A stretch of 56,517 nucleotides of DNA from Candidatus Gastranaerophilales bacterium. Its GTDB lineage: Bacteria > Cyanobacteriota > Vampirovibrionia > Gastranaerophilales > Gastranaerophilaceae. Numbering within the stretch: position 1 is the first letter of the stretch; every line of letters begins with the position of its first letter. This document shows positions 1 through 8,537 of the stretch, in pieces. A model generated the notes under the pieces. That model worked only from the letters and a program-made list of their open reading frames with translations, did not search any database and was not told the origin of the DNA. The stretch is taken from the NCBI GenBank assembly GCA_905235155.1, contig CAJOKJ010000006.1:1-56517 (forward strand), in the 5' to 3' direction. Both the position numbers and the translations under genes were made by a program.

Positions 1-212
1 ATTGCTGCTACTGCTGCTGTTTGACCCATTTGTGTAAACAATGAAGTTTGTGCTTGGAATGCATTTTTCATATCTGTCATTGCTTGTTGTTTGTCTGCAA
101 CTTTTTGTGTTGCTTCTTGGTATTTACTAGCGATTAATGCTACTTCATATTGTTTCGTATTGATTTCTCTTTTTAATTGAATTTTTCTTGCTGCGAATAA
201 TAAGAAAGCCAT
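1..212 (-). CDS. Unknown protein, N-terminal part only (runs off the left edge)
   Basis: An open frame starts at ATG 212-210 and stays open to the left edge, giving about 70 residues. The start has an AGAGGA Shine-Dalgarno site about 7 nt upstream. The product begins MAFLLFAARK, then becomes a polar, Gln/Lys/Ala-rich, probably helical segment without Cys or Pro (a coiled coil is plausible) and ends in an Ala/Gln-rich stretch at the edge. There is no signal peptide and no recognisable domain. It lies downstream of pilT on the same strand, separated by a strong terminator, so it is probably its own unit. I do not recognise the family. Confidence 0.6.
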   Translation of the reverse strand, partial: MAFLLFAARKIQLKREINTKQYEVALIASKYQEATQKVADKQQAMTDMKNAFQAQTSLFTQMGQTAAVAA

Positions 213-320
213 TTTTGAAATCCTCTAGTAAGTCCTCGTACTTTTATAAAGTATTTCTTTTTCTAAAAATTGCTTTTTTTATTGCATGTAATTTTACATT
301 TCTTAATATTTTATTATTCT

Positions 321-358
321 AATAAAAAAGCGAAAAGCATGATTGAACATGCTTTTCG
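321..358 (-). terminator. Rho-independent terminator after pilT
   Basis: A perfect 11-bp stem (CGAAAAGCATG at 331-341 with CATGCTTTTCG at 348-358) and a 6-nt loop are followed on the minus strand by CTTTTTTATT. It lies 55 nt past the pilT stop and separates pilT from the partial gene at 1-212. Confidence 0.9.
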
Positions 359-412
359 TGACACTTAAATATATACTACTATTATAGTAATTGTTTAAAT
401 AAAAAAATGCAC

Positions 413-1474
413 TTACAACAATCTCTTTAAATCATCAGGTCTTGAAGAACGTGATAATGCGTCTTCTAAGGAAATTTGTCTGCTAATATAAAGTGATTTA
501 AGAGCCATTTCCAGCGTTTGCATACCAATACCTGCATTAGTTTGAAGAGCAGAATAAATTTGTGCTGCTTTAGATTCACGAATAAGGTTAGCAATTGCAG
601 GAGTAACAAGCATAATTTCTTGTGCCATTACACGACCTTTTTTAGTACCATCTGCTTGTAATCTTGGTAATAAAGTTTGAGCAAATACGGCTGCCAATGA
701 GGACGATAATTGAACACGAATTTGTTGTTGTTGCCCTTCAGGGAAAACGTCAATAATACGGTCAATAGTTTGAGACGCAGATGAGGTGTGAAGTGTACCA
801 AACACTAAGTGACCTGTTTCTGCCGCTGTTAATGCCAAAGAAATAGTTTCCTGGTCACGCATCTCACCCACCAATATAATATCAGGGTCTTCACGAAGTG
901 CTGAACGAAGTGCATTTGCAAAACTTCTTGTATCTTGTCCCAGTTCTCTTTGGTGAACAACAGATTTTTTTGATTGGTGAACAAACTCAATCGGGTCTTC
1001 AATAGTCAAAATATGTTCACTTCTCGTAGAATTAATATGGTCAATCATTGACGCTAAAGTTGTTGATTTACCAGAACCTGTCGGGCCGGTAACTAAAATT
1101 AAGCCTCTTGGTTTTTCAGCAGTTTTTCTTACAATATCAGGTAATCCTAAAGTTTCAAACGCAGGAACAATTGAAGATATCGTTCTGAATGCTGCCGCAA
1201 AATTACCTTTGTCTTTATATATATTAACCCTAAAACGACTTAAACCTTGAACACCATAAGAAAAGTCCAATTCCCAATCTTGTTCAAGTTTACGTCTTTG
1301 TTCATTTGATAGCATAGGAAATAACAACGTTTCAACGTCATCAGCAGACAAAGGCGGTCTGTCAAGCCTTACCAACTTACCGTCAACTCTTATAACCGGT
1401 GGTAAAGCAGCAGATATATGCAAGTCACTTGCTCTGCTTTGAACAGCTATTTCCAAAAGTTCTTCTATTAACAT
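413..1474 (-). CDS. pilT: Type IV pilus retraction ATPase PilT
   Basis: A 353-residue secretion-superfamily ATPase that powers pilus disassembly at the inner-membrane base. An N-terminal PAS-like domain (about 1-100, starting with the family signature SRASDLHIS) precedes the RecA-like motor. Walker A GPTGSGKST lies at about 130-138, the Asp box around residue 160, Walker B IILVGEMRD at about 199-207 and the His box HLVFGTLHTS at about 222-231. Length is normal for PilT, and the AIRNLIRE-like C-terminal region (here AIANLIRE) is present. The start has an AGAGGT Shine-Dalgarno site 9 nt upstream and a TATAAT box further up. It is monocistronic. No pilB, pilC or pilM-Q is nearby, but two pilin-like genes lie elsewhere in the window. 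Confidence 0.95.
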   Translation of the reverse strand: MLIEELLEIAVQSRASDLHISAALPPVIRVDGKLVRLDRPPLSADDVETLLFPMLSNEQRRKLEQDWELDFSYGVQGLSRFRVNIYKDKGNFAAAFRTISSIVPAFETLGLPDIVRKTAEKPRGLILVTGPTGSGKSTTLASMIDHINSTRSEHILTIEDPIEFVHQSKKSVVHQRELGQDTRSFANALRSALREDPDIILVGEMRDQETISLALTAAETGHLVFGTLHTSSASQTIDRIIDVFPEGQQQQIRVQLSSSLAAVFAQTLLPRLQADGTKKGRVMAQEIMLVTPAIANLIRESKAAQIYSALQTNAGIGMQTLEMALKSLYISRQISLEDALSRSSRPDDLKRLL

Positions 1475-1537
1475 TAATGTTTTACCTCTATAATATTATA
1501 ATTAAATATTACAATAAAAAATTTGAATGTAAATAGT

Positions 1538-1571
1538 TTTACAGTTAAAAATTTTAATATATAATTAATTT
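1538..1571 (+). promoter_or_regulatory. lepA promoter; predicted leaderless start
   Basis: TTTACA (1538-1543), a 16-nt spacer and TATAAT (1560-1565) lie exactly 6 nt before the lepA ATG at 1572. Transcription would begin at or next to the start codon. There is no Shine-Dalgarno site. Confidence 0.7.
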
Positions 1572-3377
1572 ATGAAATACAGAGAAAATGTAAGAAATTT
1601 TTGTATTATTGCACATATTGATCACGGTAAATCTACTCTTGCAGACAGGTTGCTTGAGGCAACTGAAACTATAAGCAAGAGAGATATGCAAGAGCAGCTT
1701 CTTGATTCTATGGATATAGAAAGAGAACGTGGTATTACAATAAAATTAAATACCGCAAGAATGAAATATACATCCGGAAATGGCAAAAATTATGAGTTAA
1801 ATTTGATTGATACTCCGGGACACGTTGATTTTACTTATGAAGTTTCACGCTCATTGGCTGCCTGTGAAGGTGCTTTATTAATTGTTGATGCAACTCAAGG
1901 TGTTGAAGCACAAACTTTGGCAAATGTTTATCTTGCAGCAGAACAAAATTTAGAAATCATACCAGTAATAAATAAAATAGATTTGCCATCCGCTGATGTA
2001 GAGCGTGTAAAAGCAGAAATAGAAGAAGTTTTAGGTATTGATGCCTCACTTGCAATTCCTGTCAGTGCAAAAACAGGTGAAGGTGTAAGTGAAGTTCTTG
2101 AGGCTATTGTAGATTTAGTTCCTCCGCCTGAGGACACATCTGATAAACCTCTAAGAGCACTTGTTTTTGATAGTGCTTATGACCCATATTTAGGAACTGT
2201 ATGTTTATTCAAAATTATGGACGGCAGTATAAAAAGTGGTGATAAAGTTAGATTTATGGCATCAGGAAAAGAGTACGACGTAGTTGAATTAGGCTACTTA
2301 ACACCTACGAGAGTGCCTTGCGAATTTTTAACATGTGGTGATGTAGGATATTTTGCAGGTTCAATTAAAGAAATTACCCGTTTTGTTGGTGATACATTAA
2401 CTACGGTAGAAAATCCTGCAAAAGAAGCATTACCCGGATATCAAGAAGCATTACCAATGGTTTTTTCAGGACTTTATCCTGTCGATAATGAAGATTACCA
2501 CGATTTAAAGGAAGCACTGGAAAAGTTAAAATTATCTGATAGCAGCATAACATTTGAGCCTGAAACTTCAAGTGCATTAGGATTTGGTTTTAGGTGCGGC
2601 TTTTTAGGTATGCTTCACATGGAAATTGCTCAAGAAAGACTTGAAAGAGAATACGACTTAGATTTGGTCACAACTGCACCTTCGGTAGTTTATCATGTAC
2701 ATACTACAACAGGAGAAGTTTTGCAAATTGACAATCCGGCAAATTTACCACCTGCCGCACAACGAGAATTTATAGAAGAACCCTATGTAAAAGTAGATAT
2801 TATTGCTCCAAACGAATATACCGGAACATTAATGGACTTAACACAGTCAAAAAGAGGCATATTTATTAATATGACTTATATTGACAAAGTGCGTGTAAAT
2901 TTAGAATACCATATACCATTAAGTGAGGTTATTACTGATTTTTACGATCAATTAAAATCGAGAACAAAAGGGTATGCAAGTATGGATTATGAATTTTGCG
3001 ACTATAAACGTTCTGATCTTGTAAAACTTGATGTAATGCTTGCAGGTGAAATTGTTGACGCACTTTCTGTTATTTGTCATAAAGACAATGCATATCATAT
3101 TGGTCAAAAATTAACTGAAAAACTGAAAACTATTATACCTAGACAGTTGTTTGAAGTTCCAATACAGGCTGCAATTGGAGGCAGAGTTATTGCCAGAACA
3201 AATATTAAGGCACTTAGAAAGAGTGTGCTTGATAAGTGTTATGGTGGCGATATTACACGGAAACGCAAATTATTAGAAAAACAAAAGCGTGGTAAAAAAC
3301 GTATGAAGGCGGTAGGTAAAGTAGAAGTTCCGCAAGAAGCATTTATGGCTGTATTAAGTCTTAATGAAGAAGATTAA
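1572..3377 (+). CDS. lepA: Elongation factor 4 (LepA), ribosomal back-translocase GTPase
   Basis: A 601-residue translational GTPase of normal LepA length. It has G1 AHIDHGKST (14-22), the switch-II motif DTPGH (80-84), an NKID G4 motif around 134-137, EF-G-like domains II, III and V, and the lysine/arginine-rich LepA C-terminal domain with [17 protein letters not shown]. LepA acts on stalled or mistranslocated ribosomes. The ATG is placed 6 nt after TATAAT with no Shine-Dalgarno site, so I predict a leaderless mRNA. The 3' end overlaps the convergent response-regulator gene by 4 nt and no terminator lies between them. Confidence 0.97.
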   Translation: MKYRENVRNFCIIAHIDHGKSTLADRLLEATETISKRDMQEQLLDSMDIERERGITIKLNTARMKYTSGNGKNYELNLIDTPGHVDFTYEVSRSLAACEGALLIVDATQGVEAQTLANVYLAAEQNLEIIPVINKIDLPSADVERVKAEIEEVLGIDASLAIPVSAKTGEGVSEVLEAIVDLVPPPEDTSDKPLRALVFDSAYDPYLGTVCLFKIMDGSIKSGDKVRFMASGKEYDVVELGYLTPTRVPCEFLTCGDVGYFAGSIKEITRFVGDTLTTVENPAKEALPGYQEALPMVFSGLYPVDNEDYHDLKEALEKLKLSDSSITFEPETSSALGFGFRCGFLGMLHMEIAQERLEREYDLDLVTTAPSVVYHVHTTTGEVLQIDNPANLPPAAQREFIEEPYVKVDIIAPNEYTGTLMDLTQSKRGIFINMTYIDKVRVNLEYHIPLSEVITDFYDQLKSRTKGYASMDYEFCDYKRSDLVKLDVMLAGEIVDALSVICHKDNAYHIGQKLTEKLKTIIPRQLFEVPIQAAIGGRVIARTNIKALRKSVLDKCYGGDITRKRKLLEKQKRGKKRMKAVGKVEVPQEAFMAVLSLNEED

Positions 3378-4069
3378 ACAGATAATTTATATCCTCCACC
3401 ATAAATTGTTTCAATATATTTTTTACCGTCTGAAATTTTATCTATTTTTGTACGAAGATGTCGTATATGCACTCTAATTGTTTCAACGTCATCATCAGGT
3501 TCATATCCCCAAACATCTTTTAGCAGTTTTGCTGATGAAACCATATTTCCGTGATTTTGAAACAAAATATTAAAAATATCAAATTCAATTGGAGTTAATT
3601 TTGCAACTTTATCATTAATTTTTACAGAATATTGTTCCGGCAAAAGTGTAATCTCACCAATAACCATTAACTCTTTTGTTGCTAAAGATTCAGGCAACTG
3701 ATGTGTGCGTTTCAGCAATGCTTTAATACGCATTTTTAATTCTTCTATTTCAAAAGGTTTTACTAAATAGTCGTCAACACCAATGTCAAAACCGCGTCCT
3801 TTATCTTGAATATCCGAAAGTGCAGTCAACATAATTATAGGGATACTCTTGATAGGTTCATATTGCCTTATTCTTTGAGCAACAGTGTATCCATCAACAT
3901 TTGGCATCATAACATCCAATATTGCCAAATTTGGCAATTCCTGCTTAGCAAGTGCAAACCCTTCAACACCGTCAAAGGCTTGAATCACTGTATAACCTGA
4001 CAGTTTTAAATTTACTTTTATTAATTCGTTTATTGCTCTGTCATCATCAACAATTAATATTTTGCTCAT
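3374..4069 (-). CDS. OmpR/PhoB-family response regulator (orphan)
   Basis: A receiver domain is followed by a winged-helix DNA-binding domain, 231 residues from the start chosen here. The acidic pocket DDD is at 8-10, the phospho-acceptor Asp is D52 in LAILDVMMP, and the conserved Lys is in YLVKPFE. The C-terminal half has the Trans_reg_C pattern ending in [11 protein letters not shown] place the start at ATG 4069 (MSKIL). The upstream in-frame ATG at 4075 lies inside the 6-nt gap between the box TATATT (4081-4076) and 4069, so 4069 looks leaderless. No sensor kinase is in the window, so its signal and targets are unknown. Confidence 0.9.
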   Translation of the reverse strand: MSKILIVDDDRAINELIKVNLKLSGYTVIQAFDGVEGFALAKQELPNLAILDVMMPNVDGYTVAQRIRQYEPIKSIPIIMLTALSDIQDKGRGFDIGVDDYLVKPFEIEELKMRIKALLKRTHQLPESLATKELMVIGEITLLPEQYSVKINDKVAKLTPIEFDIFNILFQNHGNMVSSAKLLKDVWGYEPDDDVETIRVHIRHLRTKIDKISDGKKYIETIYGGGYKLSV

Positions 4070-4081
4070 AAACATAATATA
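4070..4081 (-). promoter_or_regulatory. -10 box of the response regulator; predicted leaderless start
   Basis: On the minus strand TATATT (4081-4076) is followed by 6 nt (ATGTTT) and then the ATG at 4069. No clear -35 element is visible. Confidence 0.5.
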
Positions 4082-4099
4082 CTATTAATAAAAAACAAA

Positions 4100-4130
4100 A
4101 TTTAGTTATGTTAAAATTTATTAACTAAAT
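4100..4130. repeat. Inverted repeat between divergent genes
   Basis: ATTTAGTTA (4100-4108) and TAACTAAAT (4122-4130) are perfect 9-nt arms 13 nt apart. They lie upstream of the response-regulator promoter and about 145 nt before speD. It could be an operator, possibly for the adjacent regulator, or AT-rich chance. The rest of 4131-4260 shows no other clear structure. Confidence 0.35.
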
Positions 4131-4260
4131 AATAATGTACAATTTGCTACTACAAGCGTAATTCGACCAAATGGGTAATATATTTTAAATATTTTTTGTT
4201 AAAAATATACAAAAAAAATAAATTTTGTAGTATAGTTTTATCTGTAACTACGTAATTTAT

Positions 4261-4279
4261 AAAGGAGGCACATGAATTG
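4261..4279 (+). promoter_or_regulatory. Shine-Dalgarno site that selects a TTG start for speD
   Basis: AAAGGAGG (4261-4268) lies 8 nt from the TTG at 4277, which opens the speD frame. An ATG at 4272 is only 3 nt from the site and encodes just MNWQ before a stop at 4284-4286, overlapping the speD start in another frame. Confidence 0.7.
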
Positions 4280-4741
4280 GCAATAGCATCACCGTTTTCA
4301 TCTATTGATAGAGAAGGAACTAAAAGAATACATTTAGGTAGACACGTTCTTGCAGAGTTTTTTGAATGTGATTCAAATACTTTAAATAGTCTGTCAATGA
4401 TAGAAAAATTAATGGTTGATGCGGCTCTTGAATGCGGAGCAACTGTCGTTCAAAAGTGTTTTCACATGTTTAATCCGTATGGAGTTAGCGGTGTTGTTAT
4501 TATTTCGGAAAGTCATTTAGCAATTCACACTTGGCCTGAATTGGGTTATGCTGCTGTTGATTTATTTACATGCGGTGACAAGTGTGATCCGAAAGTTTCT
4601 TATGAATTTTTACGAAAAGCATTTAACTGCAAAACCGCATCGTATACTGAACTTGAAAGAGGTATTCTTGATGAAACTGATATGAAAGTAAAAGAAGTAC
4701 CATTTCAAGTTAGCGAACATGCAATAACAGCAGGTATATAA
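4277..4741 (+). CDS. speD: S-adenosylmethionine decarboxylase proenzyme, bacterial class
   Basis: A 154-residue pyruvoyl-dependent enzyme that decarboxylates SAM to supply aminopropyl groups for polyamine synthesis. The self-cleavage site is in IISESHLAIHTWPE, with cleavage expected between E78 and S79, so S79 becomes the pyruvoyl group. The processing His84 and catalytic Cys99 (LFTCGD) are present. Length exceeds the minimal family core because of an N-terminal extension and a C-terminal tail of about 30 residues. The start is TTG, set by a strong Shine-Dalgarno site. It is monocistronic with a strong terminator behind it. No spermidine synthase is in the window. Confidence 0.93.
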   Translation: MAIASPFSSIDREGTKRIHLGRHVLAEFFECDSNTLNSLSMIEKLMVDAALECGATVVQKCFHMFNPYGVSGVVIISESHLAIHTWPELGYAAVDLFTCGDKCDPKVSYEFLRKAFNCKTASYTELERGILDETDMKVKEVPFQVSEHAITAGI

Positions 4742-4752
4742 TAAATTTTGAA

Positions 4753-4782
4753 GGCGGCTCGTAAACACGAGCCGCCTTTTTT
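4753..4782 (+). terminator. Strong rho-independent terminator of speD
   Basis: A perfect 9-bp GC-rich stem (GGCGGCTCG at 4753-4761, CGAGCCGCC at 4768-4776) and a TAAACA loop are followed by T6 (4777-4782). It directly abuts the uvrC promoter. Confidence 0.95.
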
Positions 4783-4797
4783 GTATATAATATTATT
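4762..4797 (+). promoter_or_regulatory. uvrC promoter embedded in the speD terminator
   Basis: TATAAT (4786-4791) starts 3 nt after the terminator T-run and ends 6 nt before the uvrC ATG at 4798. A weak -35, TAAACA (4762-4767), with an 18-nt spacer is the terminator loop itself. There is no Shine-Dalgarno site, so a leaderless start is predicted. Confidence 0.6.
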
Positions 4798-6456
4798 ATG
4801 AATGACAGCCTAAAACAGACACTGAAAATATTACCTGATTTGCCGGGATGTTACTTGTACTATGATATAGACAATAAAATAATTTACGTAGGAAAGGCTA
4901 AAAATTTAAAAAAAAGAGTTAAAAGTTATTTTAATCATTCACAAAAATCAGTTAAAACTATTCAGCTTGTATCGCATATTGAAAAGCTGGAATATATAAT
5001 TACAGACACAGAAGTTGAAGCATTTATACTTGAAGACCAATTAATAAAAAAACACAAGCCAAAGTATAATATTTTATTAAAAGATGATAAAAAATATCCT
5101 TATTTTTTGATTACGGATGAGGATTTTCCGAGAATACTTGTTGTCAGAAAAAAGAATTTAAATCAGGACAAAGGATATTTCTTTGGACCATACACTGATG
5201 CAAGGGCAATGTATTCCACTTTAGATTTTATAAAAAAACTTTTTCCGCTAAAACAGTGTAAACAACCAAAGTTTAAGACAAGACCCTGTTTATACTACGA
5301 TATAGGAAGATGTTTAGCACCTTGTCAAAATAAAGTCAGTTCCGAAGAATATAAAAAATTAATTGAACAGGCAAAATTGTTTTTAACTGGTAAACAGGGC
5401 GAGTTGCTAAAGCAATTGATGGAACAGATAAAAAAATATTCTGATTGTGAACAATTTGAAAAAGCAGCAAGACTTCGTGACAGCTATTTTGACCTGCAAA
5501 AAACCCTTGAACGACAAAAAGTAATATATGAAAGTACAAAGCTAAATGAAGATATCATTTCTATAAAACAAGACAACGGTGTAATTGTAATTGTTATATT
5601 AATGATTAGAGAAGGTCGTTTAATAGATAAAAAATCTTTTGATTACACAGTTGAAGAAGCAGACAAAACAGAGTTTTTTGAAAGATTTTTTAAAGATTAC
5701 TATTCAATGCTAAAATTTGATTTTCCAGATAAAATTGTATCCTCAGAACTCGAAACATTGGGTAATAAATCCTTATATGAAGAATGGCTTGAAATAATTT
5801 CAAGAAAAAAAATAAAAATAAGTTATGGAAAAACCAAAGCCGGAAAAGAACTTCAAATGCTAGCCGATAAAAATGCACAAGATACACTTGAAAAAGCAAA
5901 AATTCAGGCACTTGTTAATATAGGAAATGATTTTAATGAAGTAGGTTCATATTTGGCTGAAAAATTAAGACTTAAAAATTTTCCGCATAAAATTGAATGC
6001 TATGATATCTCCCACATACAAGGTACTAATACTGTTGCCTCAGGAATATGTTTCGTAAACGGTATGCCTAAAAAATCTTTATATAAACGTTATAAAGTAA
6101 AAACAACAGAAGGAAAACCTGATGATTTTCAATCTATGAAAGAAGTATTATCAAGAAGATTTAAAAGGCTTGGTGAAGAAGGTTGGGAAAAACCTGATTT
6201 AATCATCATTGACGGCGGTAAAGGACAACTGTCAAGCGTAATGCAAATTGTAGAAGAACTAGGTGTCAGCGGAATTGATATTGTTAGTTTAGCAAAACGG
6301 GAAGAAGAAGTATTTTTGCCTAACCAATCAAATTCAATTATTATTCCGAGAGGTTCAAGTGCTTTATTTTTAATACAGAGGGTTCGTGATGAGGCACACA
6401 GATTTGCAATAACTTATCACAGAAATCTACGTTCAAAAGCATTAAAAAATAATTAA
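4798..6456 (+). CDS. uvrC: UvrABC nuclease subunit C, lacking the C-terminal HhH domain
   Basis: A 552-residue nucleotide-excision-repair nuclease. The N-terminal GIY-YIG domain (LPGCYLYY ... IIYVGKAKNLKKR, about 14-45) makes the 3' cut. The Cys cluster near 165-185 is present, as is the UVR motif near 210-235 that binds UvrB. The RNase H-like 5' nuclease follows, with IECYDISH and IIDGGKGQ. The protein ends at EAHRFAITYHR plus ten residues, exactly where the tandem helix-hairpin-helix domain (about 60 residues) normally begins. I see no remnant of that domain downstream. The start is ATG 4798, 6 nt after TATAAT. dnaJ follows after 55 nt on the same strand. Confidence 0.93.
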   Translation: MNDSLKQTLKILPDLPGCYLYYDIDNKIIYVGKAKNLKKRVKSYFNHSQKSVKTIQLVSHIEKLEYIITDTEVEAFILEDQLIKKHKPKYNILLKDDKKYPYFLITDEDFPRILVVRKKNLNQDKGYFFGPYTDARAMYSTLDFIKKLFPLKQCKQPKFKTRPCLYYDIGRCLAPCQNKVSSEEYKKLIEQAKLFLTGKQGELLKQLMEQIKKYSDCEQFEKAARLRDSYFDLQKTLERQKVIYESTKLNEDIISIKQDNGVIVIVILMIREGRLIDKKSFDYTVEEADKTEFFERFFKDYYSMLKFDFPDKIVSSELETLGNKSLYEEWLEIISRKKIKISYGKTKAGKELQMLADKNAQDTLEKAKIQALVNIGNDFNEVGSYLAEKLRLKNFPHKIECYDISHIQGTNTVASGICFVNGMPKKSLYKRYKVKTTEGKPDDFQSMKEVLSRRFKRLGEEGWEKPDLIIIDGGKGQLSSVMQIVEELGVSGIDIVSLAKREEEVFLPNQSNSIIIPRGSSALFLIQRVRDEAHRFAITYHRNLRSKALKNN

Positions 6457-6511
6457 CAATTTTCATATTTTTACAAACATGTATTACAATAAATATGGGA
6501 GATGATGTTCC

Positions 6512-7537
6512 ATGCAATACAAAGATTATTATGAAACCTTAGGTGTAAAAAGAGAGGCAACAGAAGCAGAAATTAAGTCTGCTTATCGTAAGTTGGCTCG
6601 TAAATATCACCCTGACGTAAATAAAACAAAAGAGGCAGAACAAAAGTTTAAAGAAATAAACGAAGCCTACGAAGTTTTAGGTGATAAAGAAAAGCGTCAA
6701 AGATATGACAGTTTAGGTGCTAACTGGCAAGGTGGTGCCGATTTTACACCGCCTCCGGGATACGAAAATTTTAGTTTTAATTTTAATAATGCAGGCGGAC
6801 AAGGATTTTCATCATTTGACGGATTTGGAGGATTTTCGGATTTCTTTAGTTCACTATTTGGTGATATGATGTCCGGTCAAAGAAGTTCAGGTTCAAAGCG
6901 TGCTGGTTTTACAGGCTTTGAAGGTATGGGTATGAATTTTAAACAAAAAACTCAACCTAAAGAAAATCTTGATGTAACAAAAAACATTAATATTACGGTA
7001 AAAGACTTATTTGACGATAAACCTATAAAAGTTTCATTTAAAGAAATGGAAAAATGCAATGCTTGCCCACCGCATGGTGCTTTTTGTACACACTGTAACG
7101 GCACAGGTATAGTTCAAAGAAATAAAACGGTAAACGTAAAATTACCTAAAGGCATTGCTGAAGGTCAAAAAGTTCGTTTGAAGGGCGAAGGCAAAGAGGA
7201 TATCACAGGTAATAAAGGTGATTTATTCCTAATAGTAAACATAAAAGATTCTAAATACACAGTTGAAGGCTCAAATCTTACACAAGATATTGAAATAACA
7301 CCTTCTGAAGCAGTATTGGGAGTGCAAAAAGACTTGGAAACTTTGCACGGCAAGATTTCTATTAAGATACCGGCAGGCACATCATCAGGTCAGTCTTTAA
7401 GATTAAAAAATCTTGGTTTACCTAAAAAAGAAGGCGGATTTGGCGATTTGAACGGCAAAATTAAAATTGTTGTTCCAAAAAATATTTCTGAAGAACAAAA
7501 AGAATTGTACAGAAAAATTCAAAAACTTGAGAAATAA
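6512..7537 (+). CDS. DnaJ-like Hsp40 co-chaperone with a half-size zinc region
   Basis: A 341-residue J-protein that should stimulate the ATPase of DnaK. The J domain covers about 4-68 with HPD at 33-35. A Gly/Phe-rich linker (about 72-145) follows, then the DnaJ C-terminal substrate-binding domains. Canonical DnaJ has four CxxCxGxG repeats. Here only CNAC (182-185) and CTHCNGTG (192-199) remain, enough for one zinc site. It is therefore neither classical DnaJ nor a zinc-free CbpA type. The start ATG at 6512 has GGAG 10 nt upstream; nearer ATGs at 6502 and 6505 are out of frame. dnaK and grpE are not in the window. Confidence 0.88.
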   Translation: MQYKDYYETLGVKREATEAEIKSAYRKLARKYHPDVNKTKEAEQKFKEINEAYEVLGDKEKRQRYDSLGANWQGGADFTPPPGYENFSFNFNNAGGQGFSSFDGFGGFSDFFSSLFGDMMSGQRSSGSKRAGFTGFEGMGMNFKQKTQPKENLDVTKNINITVKDLFDDKPIKVSFKEMEKCNACPPHGAFCTHCNGTGIVQRNKTVNVKLPKGIAEGQKVRLKGEGKEDITGNKGDLFLIVNIKDSKYTVEGSNLTQDIEITPSEAVLGVQKDLETLHGKISIKIPAGTSSGQSLRLKNLGLPKKEGGFGDLNGKIKIVVPKNISEEQKELYRKIQKLEK

Positions 7538-7540
7538 TAA

Positions 7541-8205
7541 TTAGTTACATCTTGGATTTGTTTCTGTTGGTACAGTCCCATTAGGACATGTTCCATTGCT
7601 GTCAAGTTTTAAATAATCCATATTATCGTAATTTATAATCCATGTAGAGCCACATATCATTCTGTTTGTAATAAGATTTGCAAATGTATTACAATATTGA
7701 GTACTTGCCTCTGGGTCATTAAAAGGTCTTAGCTCATTGTTAGATGCTTCAAAATAAAACTTATCATAACCAAATGAATTTTTACCTTTATTATCTCCAT
7801 CAATATCAACAGTCATGACATATATTTTATTGTAAGAATGTTGAAAAGATATAGATGTTCCGTCAGCAGTAATAACTTTTTTATTAGTAGAATCTACTTT
7901 ATTTAATTTCATAAATTCTGTTACTCTGTTGAAAAAGGTATCTACTGTATCTGACCACTCATCCATAGGCCCATATATTGCTGTTGCACGGCCAAACGCA
8001 TCATTAAGATTTGAATATATTTTCTTTACTTTTGCAACTTTTTCTTTATCACCTGTTGAATTGTTTAAATTTGGTAAAGTTAGTGCTGCAACAACACCAA
8101 TTACACCCATTACAATTAGGGTTTCAGCTAAAGTAAATGACAGTGTTTTTTTATAAATTTTATATAATTTATTTTTTAGATATTACAATTCAGTGTTTTA
8201 AACAT
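7541..8205 (-). pseudogene. Type IV pilin-like protein, 5' end frameshifted
   Basis: The main open frame (stop 7541, open up to 8182) encodes a prepilin-type segment: a Lys-rich leader, then SFTLAET followed by LIVMGVIGVVAALTLPNL. This is the N-methylation/hydrophobic helix of type IV and type II pseudopilins, with Glu5 kept and Ser instead of Gly before the cleavage site. A Shine-Dalgarno site AAAGGA and ATG at 8205 begin MFKTLNCNI in another frame and meet a stop at 8178. The two frames overlap only at 8183-8178, so one indel there would join them. The C-terminal half carries NYDNMDYLKLDS and CPNGT, shared with the copy at 55805-56517. It could be a pseudogene, a sequencing error or a slippage site. 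Confidence 0.75.
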
Positions 8206-8224
8206 ATTTAGTCCTTTCAATTAA

Positions 8225-8250
8225 TGTAACATTTTCCGTAAAATGTTACA
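8225..8250. repeat. 26-bp palindrome upstream of the pilin-like gene
   Basis: TGTAACATTTT (8225-8235), CCGT, and AAAATGTTACA (8240-8250) form a perfect 11-nt inverted repeat 20 nt upstream of the pilin ATG at 8205. No T-run follows on either strand, which argues against a simple terminator. An operator or 5'-UTR hairpin is more likely. Confidence 0.5.
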
Positions 8251-8344
8251 TTGATATATTCCCATAAATCAATTATATCAAACATTTTTGCTAAAATCAA
8301 GATTTTAAATTTACAAAAAATAGTAATGTCCTGCTCGGACGGAG

Positions 8345-8368
8345 GAAACTTTTGGTGGCAAAAGTTTC
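8345..8368. repeat. Short perfect hairpin in the 8.2-8.5 kb gene-free stretch
   Basis: GAAACTTTTG (8345-8354), GTGG, CAAAAGTTTC (8359-8368). It is followed closely by the larger nested inverted repeat at 8379-8502. Confidence 0.6.
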
Positions 8369-8378
8369 ACAAAAACCA

Positions 8379-8502
8379 CGACCGATTTCCATTCGTTAAT
8401 TTTATCTAAACTCAACTAAAAGCAAGCAAACTCACTGCGTTCAGACAATGCTTGCTTTGCTGTTGTTTCGTTAAGATAAAATTACTCATTCCAATAAGGT
8501 CG
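8379..8502. repeat. Nested imperfect inverted repeat, possible MITE-like or hairpin-RNA element
   Basis: Three pairs of arms are nested about one centre: CGACC (8379-8383) with GGTCG (8498-8502), TAATTTTATCT (8397-8407) with AGATAAAATTA (8474-8484), and AAAGCAAGCA (8419-8428) with TGCTTGCTTT (8449-8458). The whole can fold into one long hairpin of about 124 nt. The stretch 8206-8537 between the pilin gene and mnmG holds this element, the hairpin at 8345 and the palindrome at 8225, and no credible gene. The base composition is visibly richer in GC than the flanks. Confidence 0.55.
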
Positions 8503-8537
8503 GATTATTTCTAAATATGTTACATGCAATTTGTAAA

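Noticed and set aside
8496-8510. An 11-nt match (GTCGGATTATT) between the inverted-repeat element and the candidate small RNA
   Set aside because: A match of this length is expected by chance in a 56-kb AT-rich window, and the flanks do not align.
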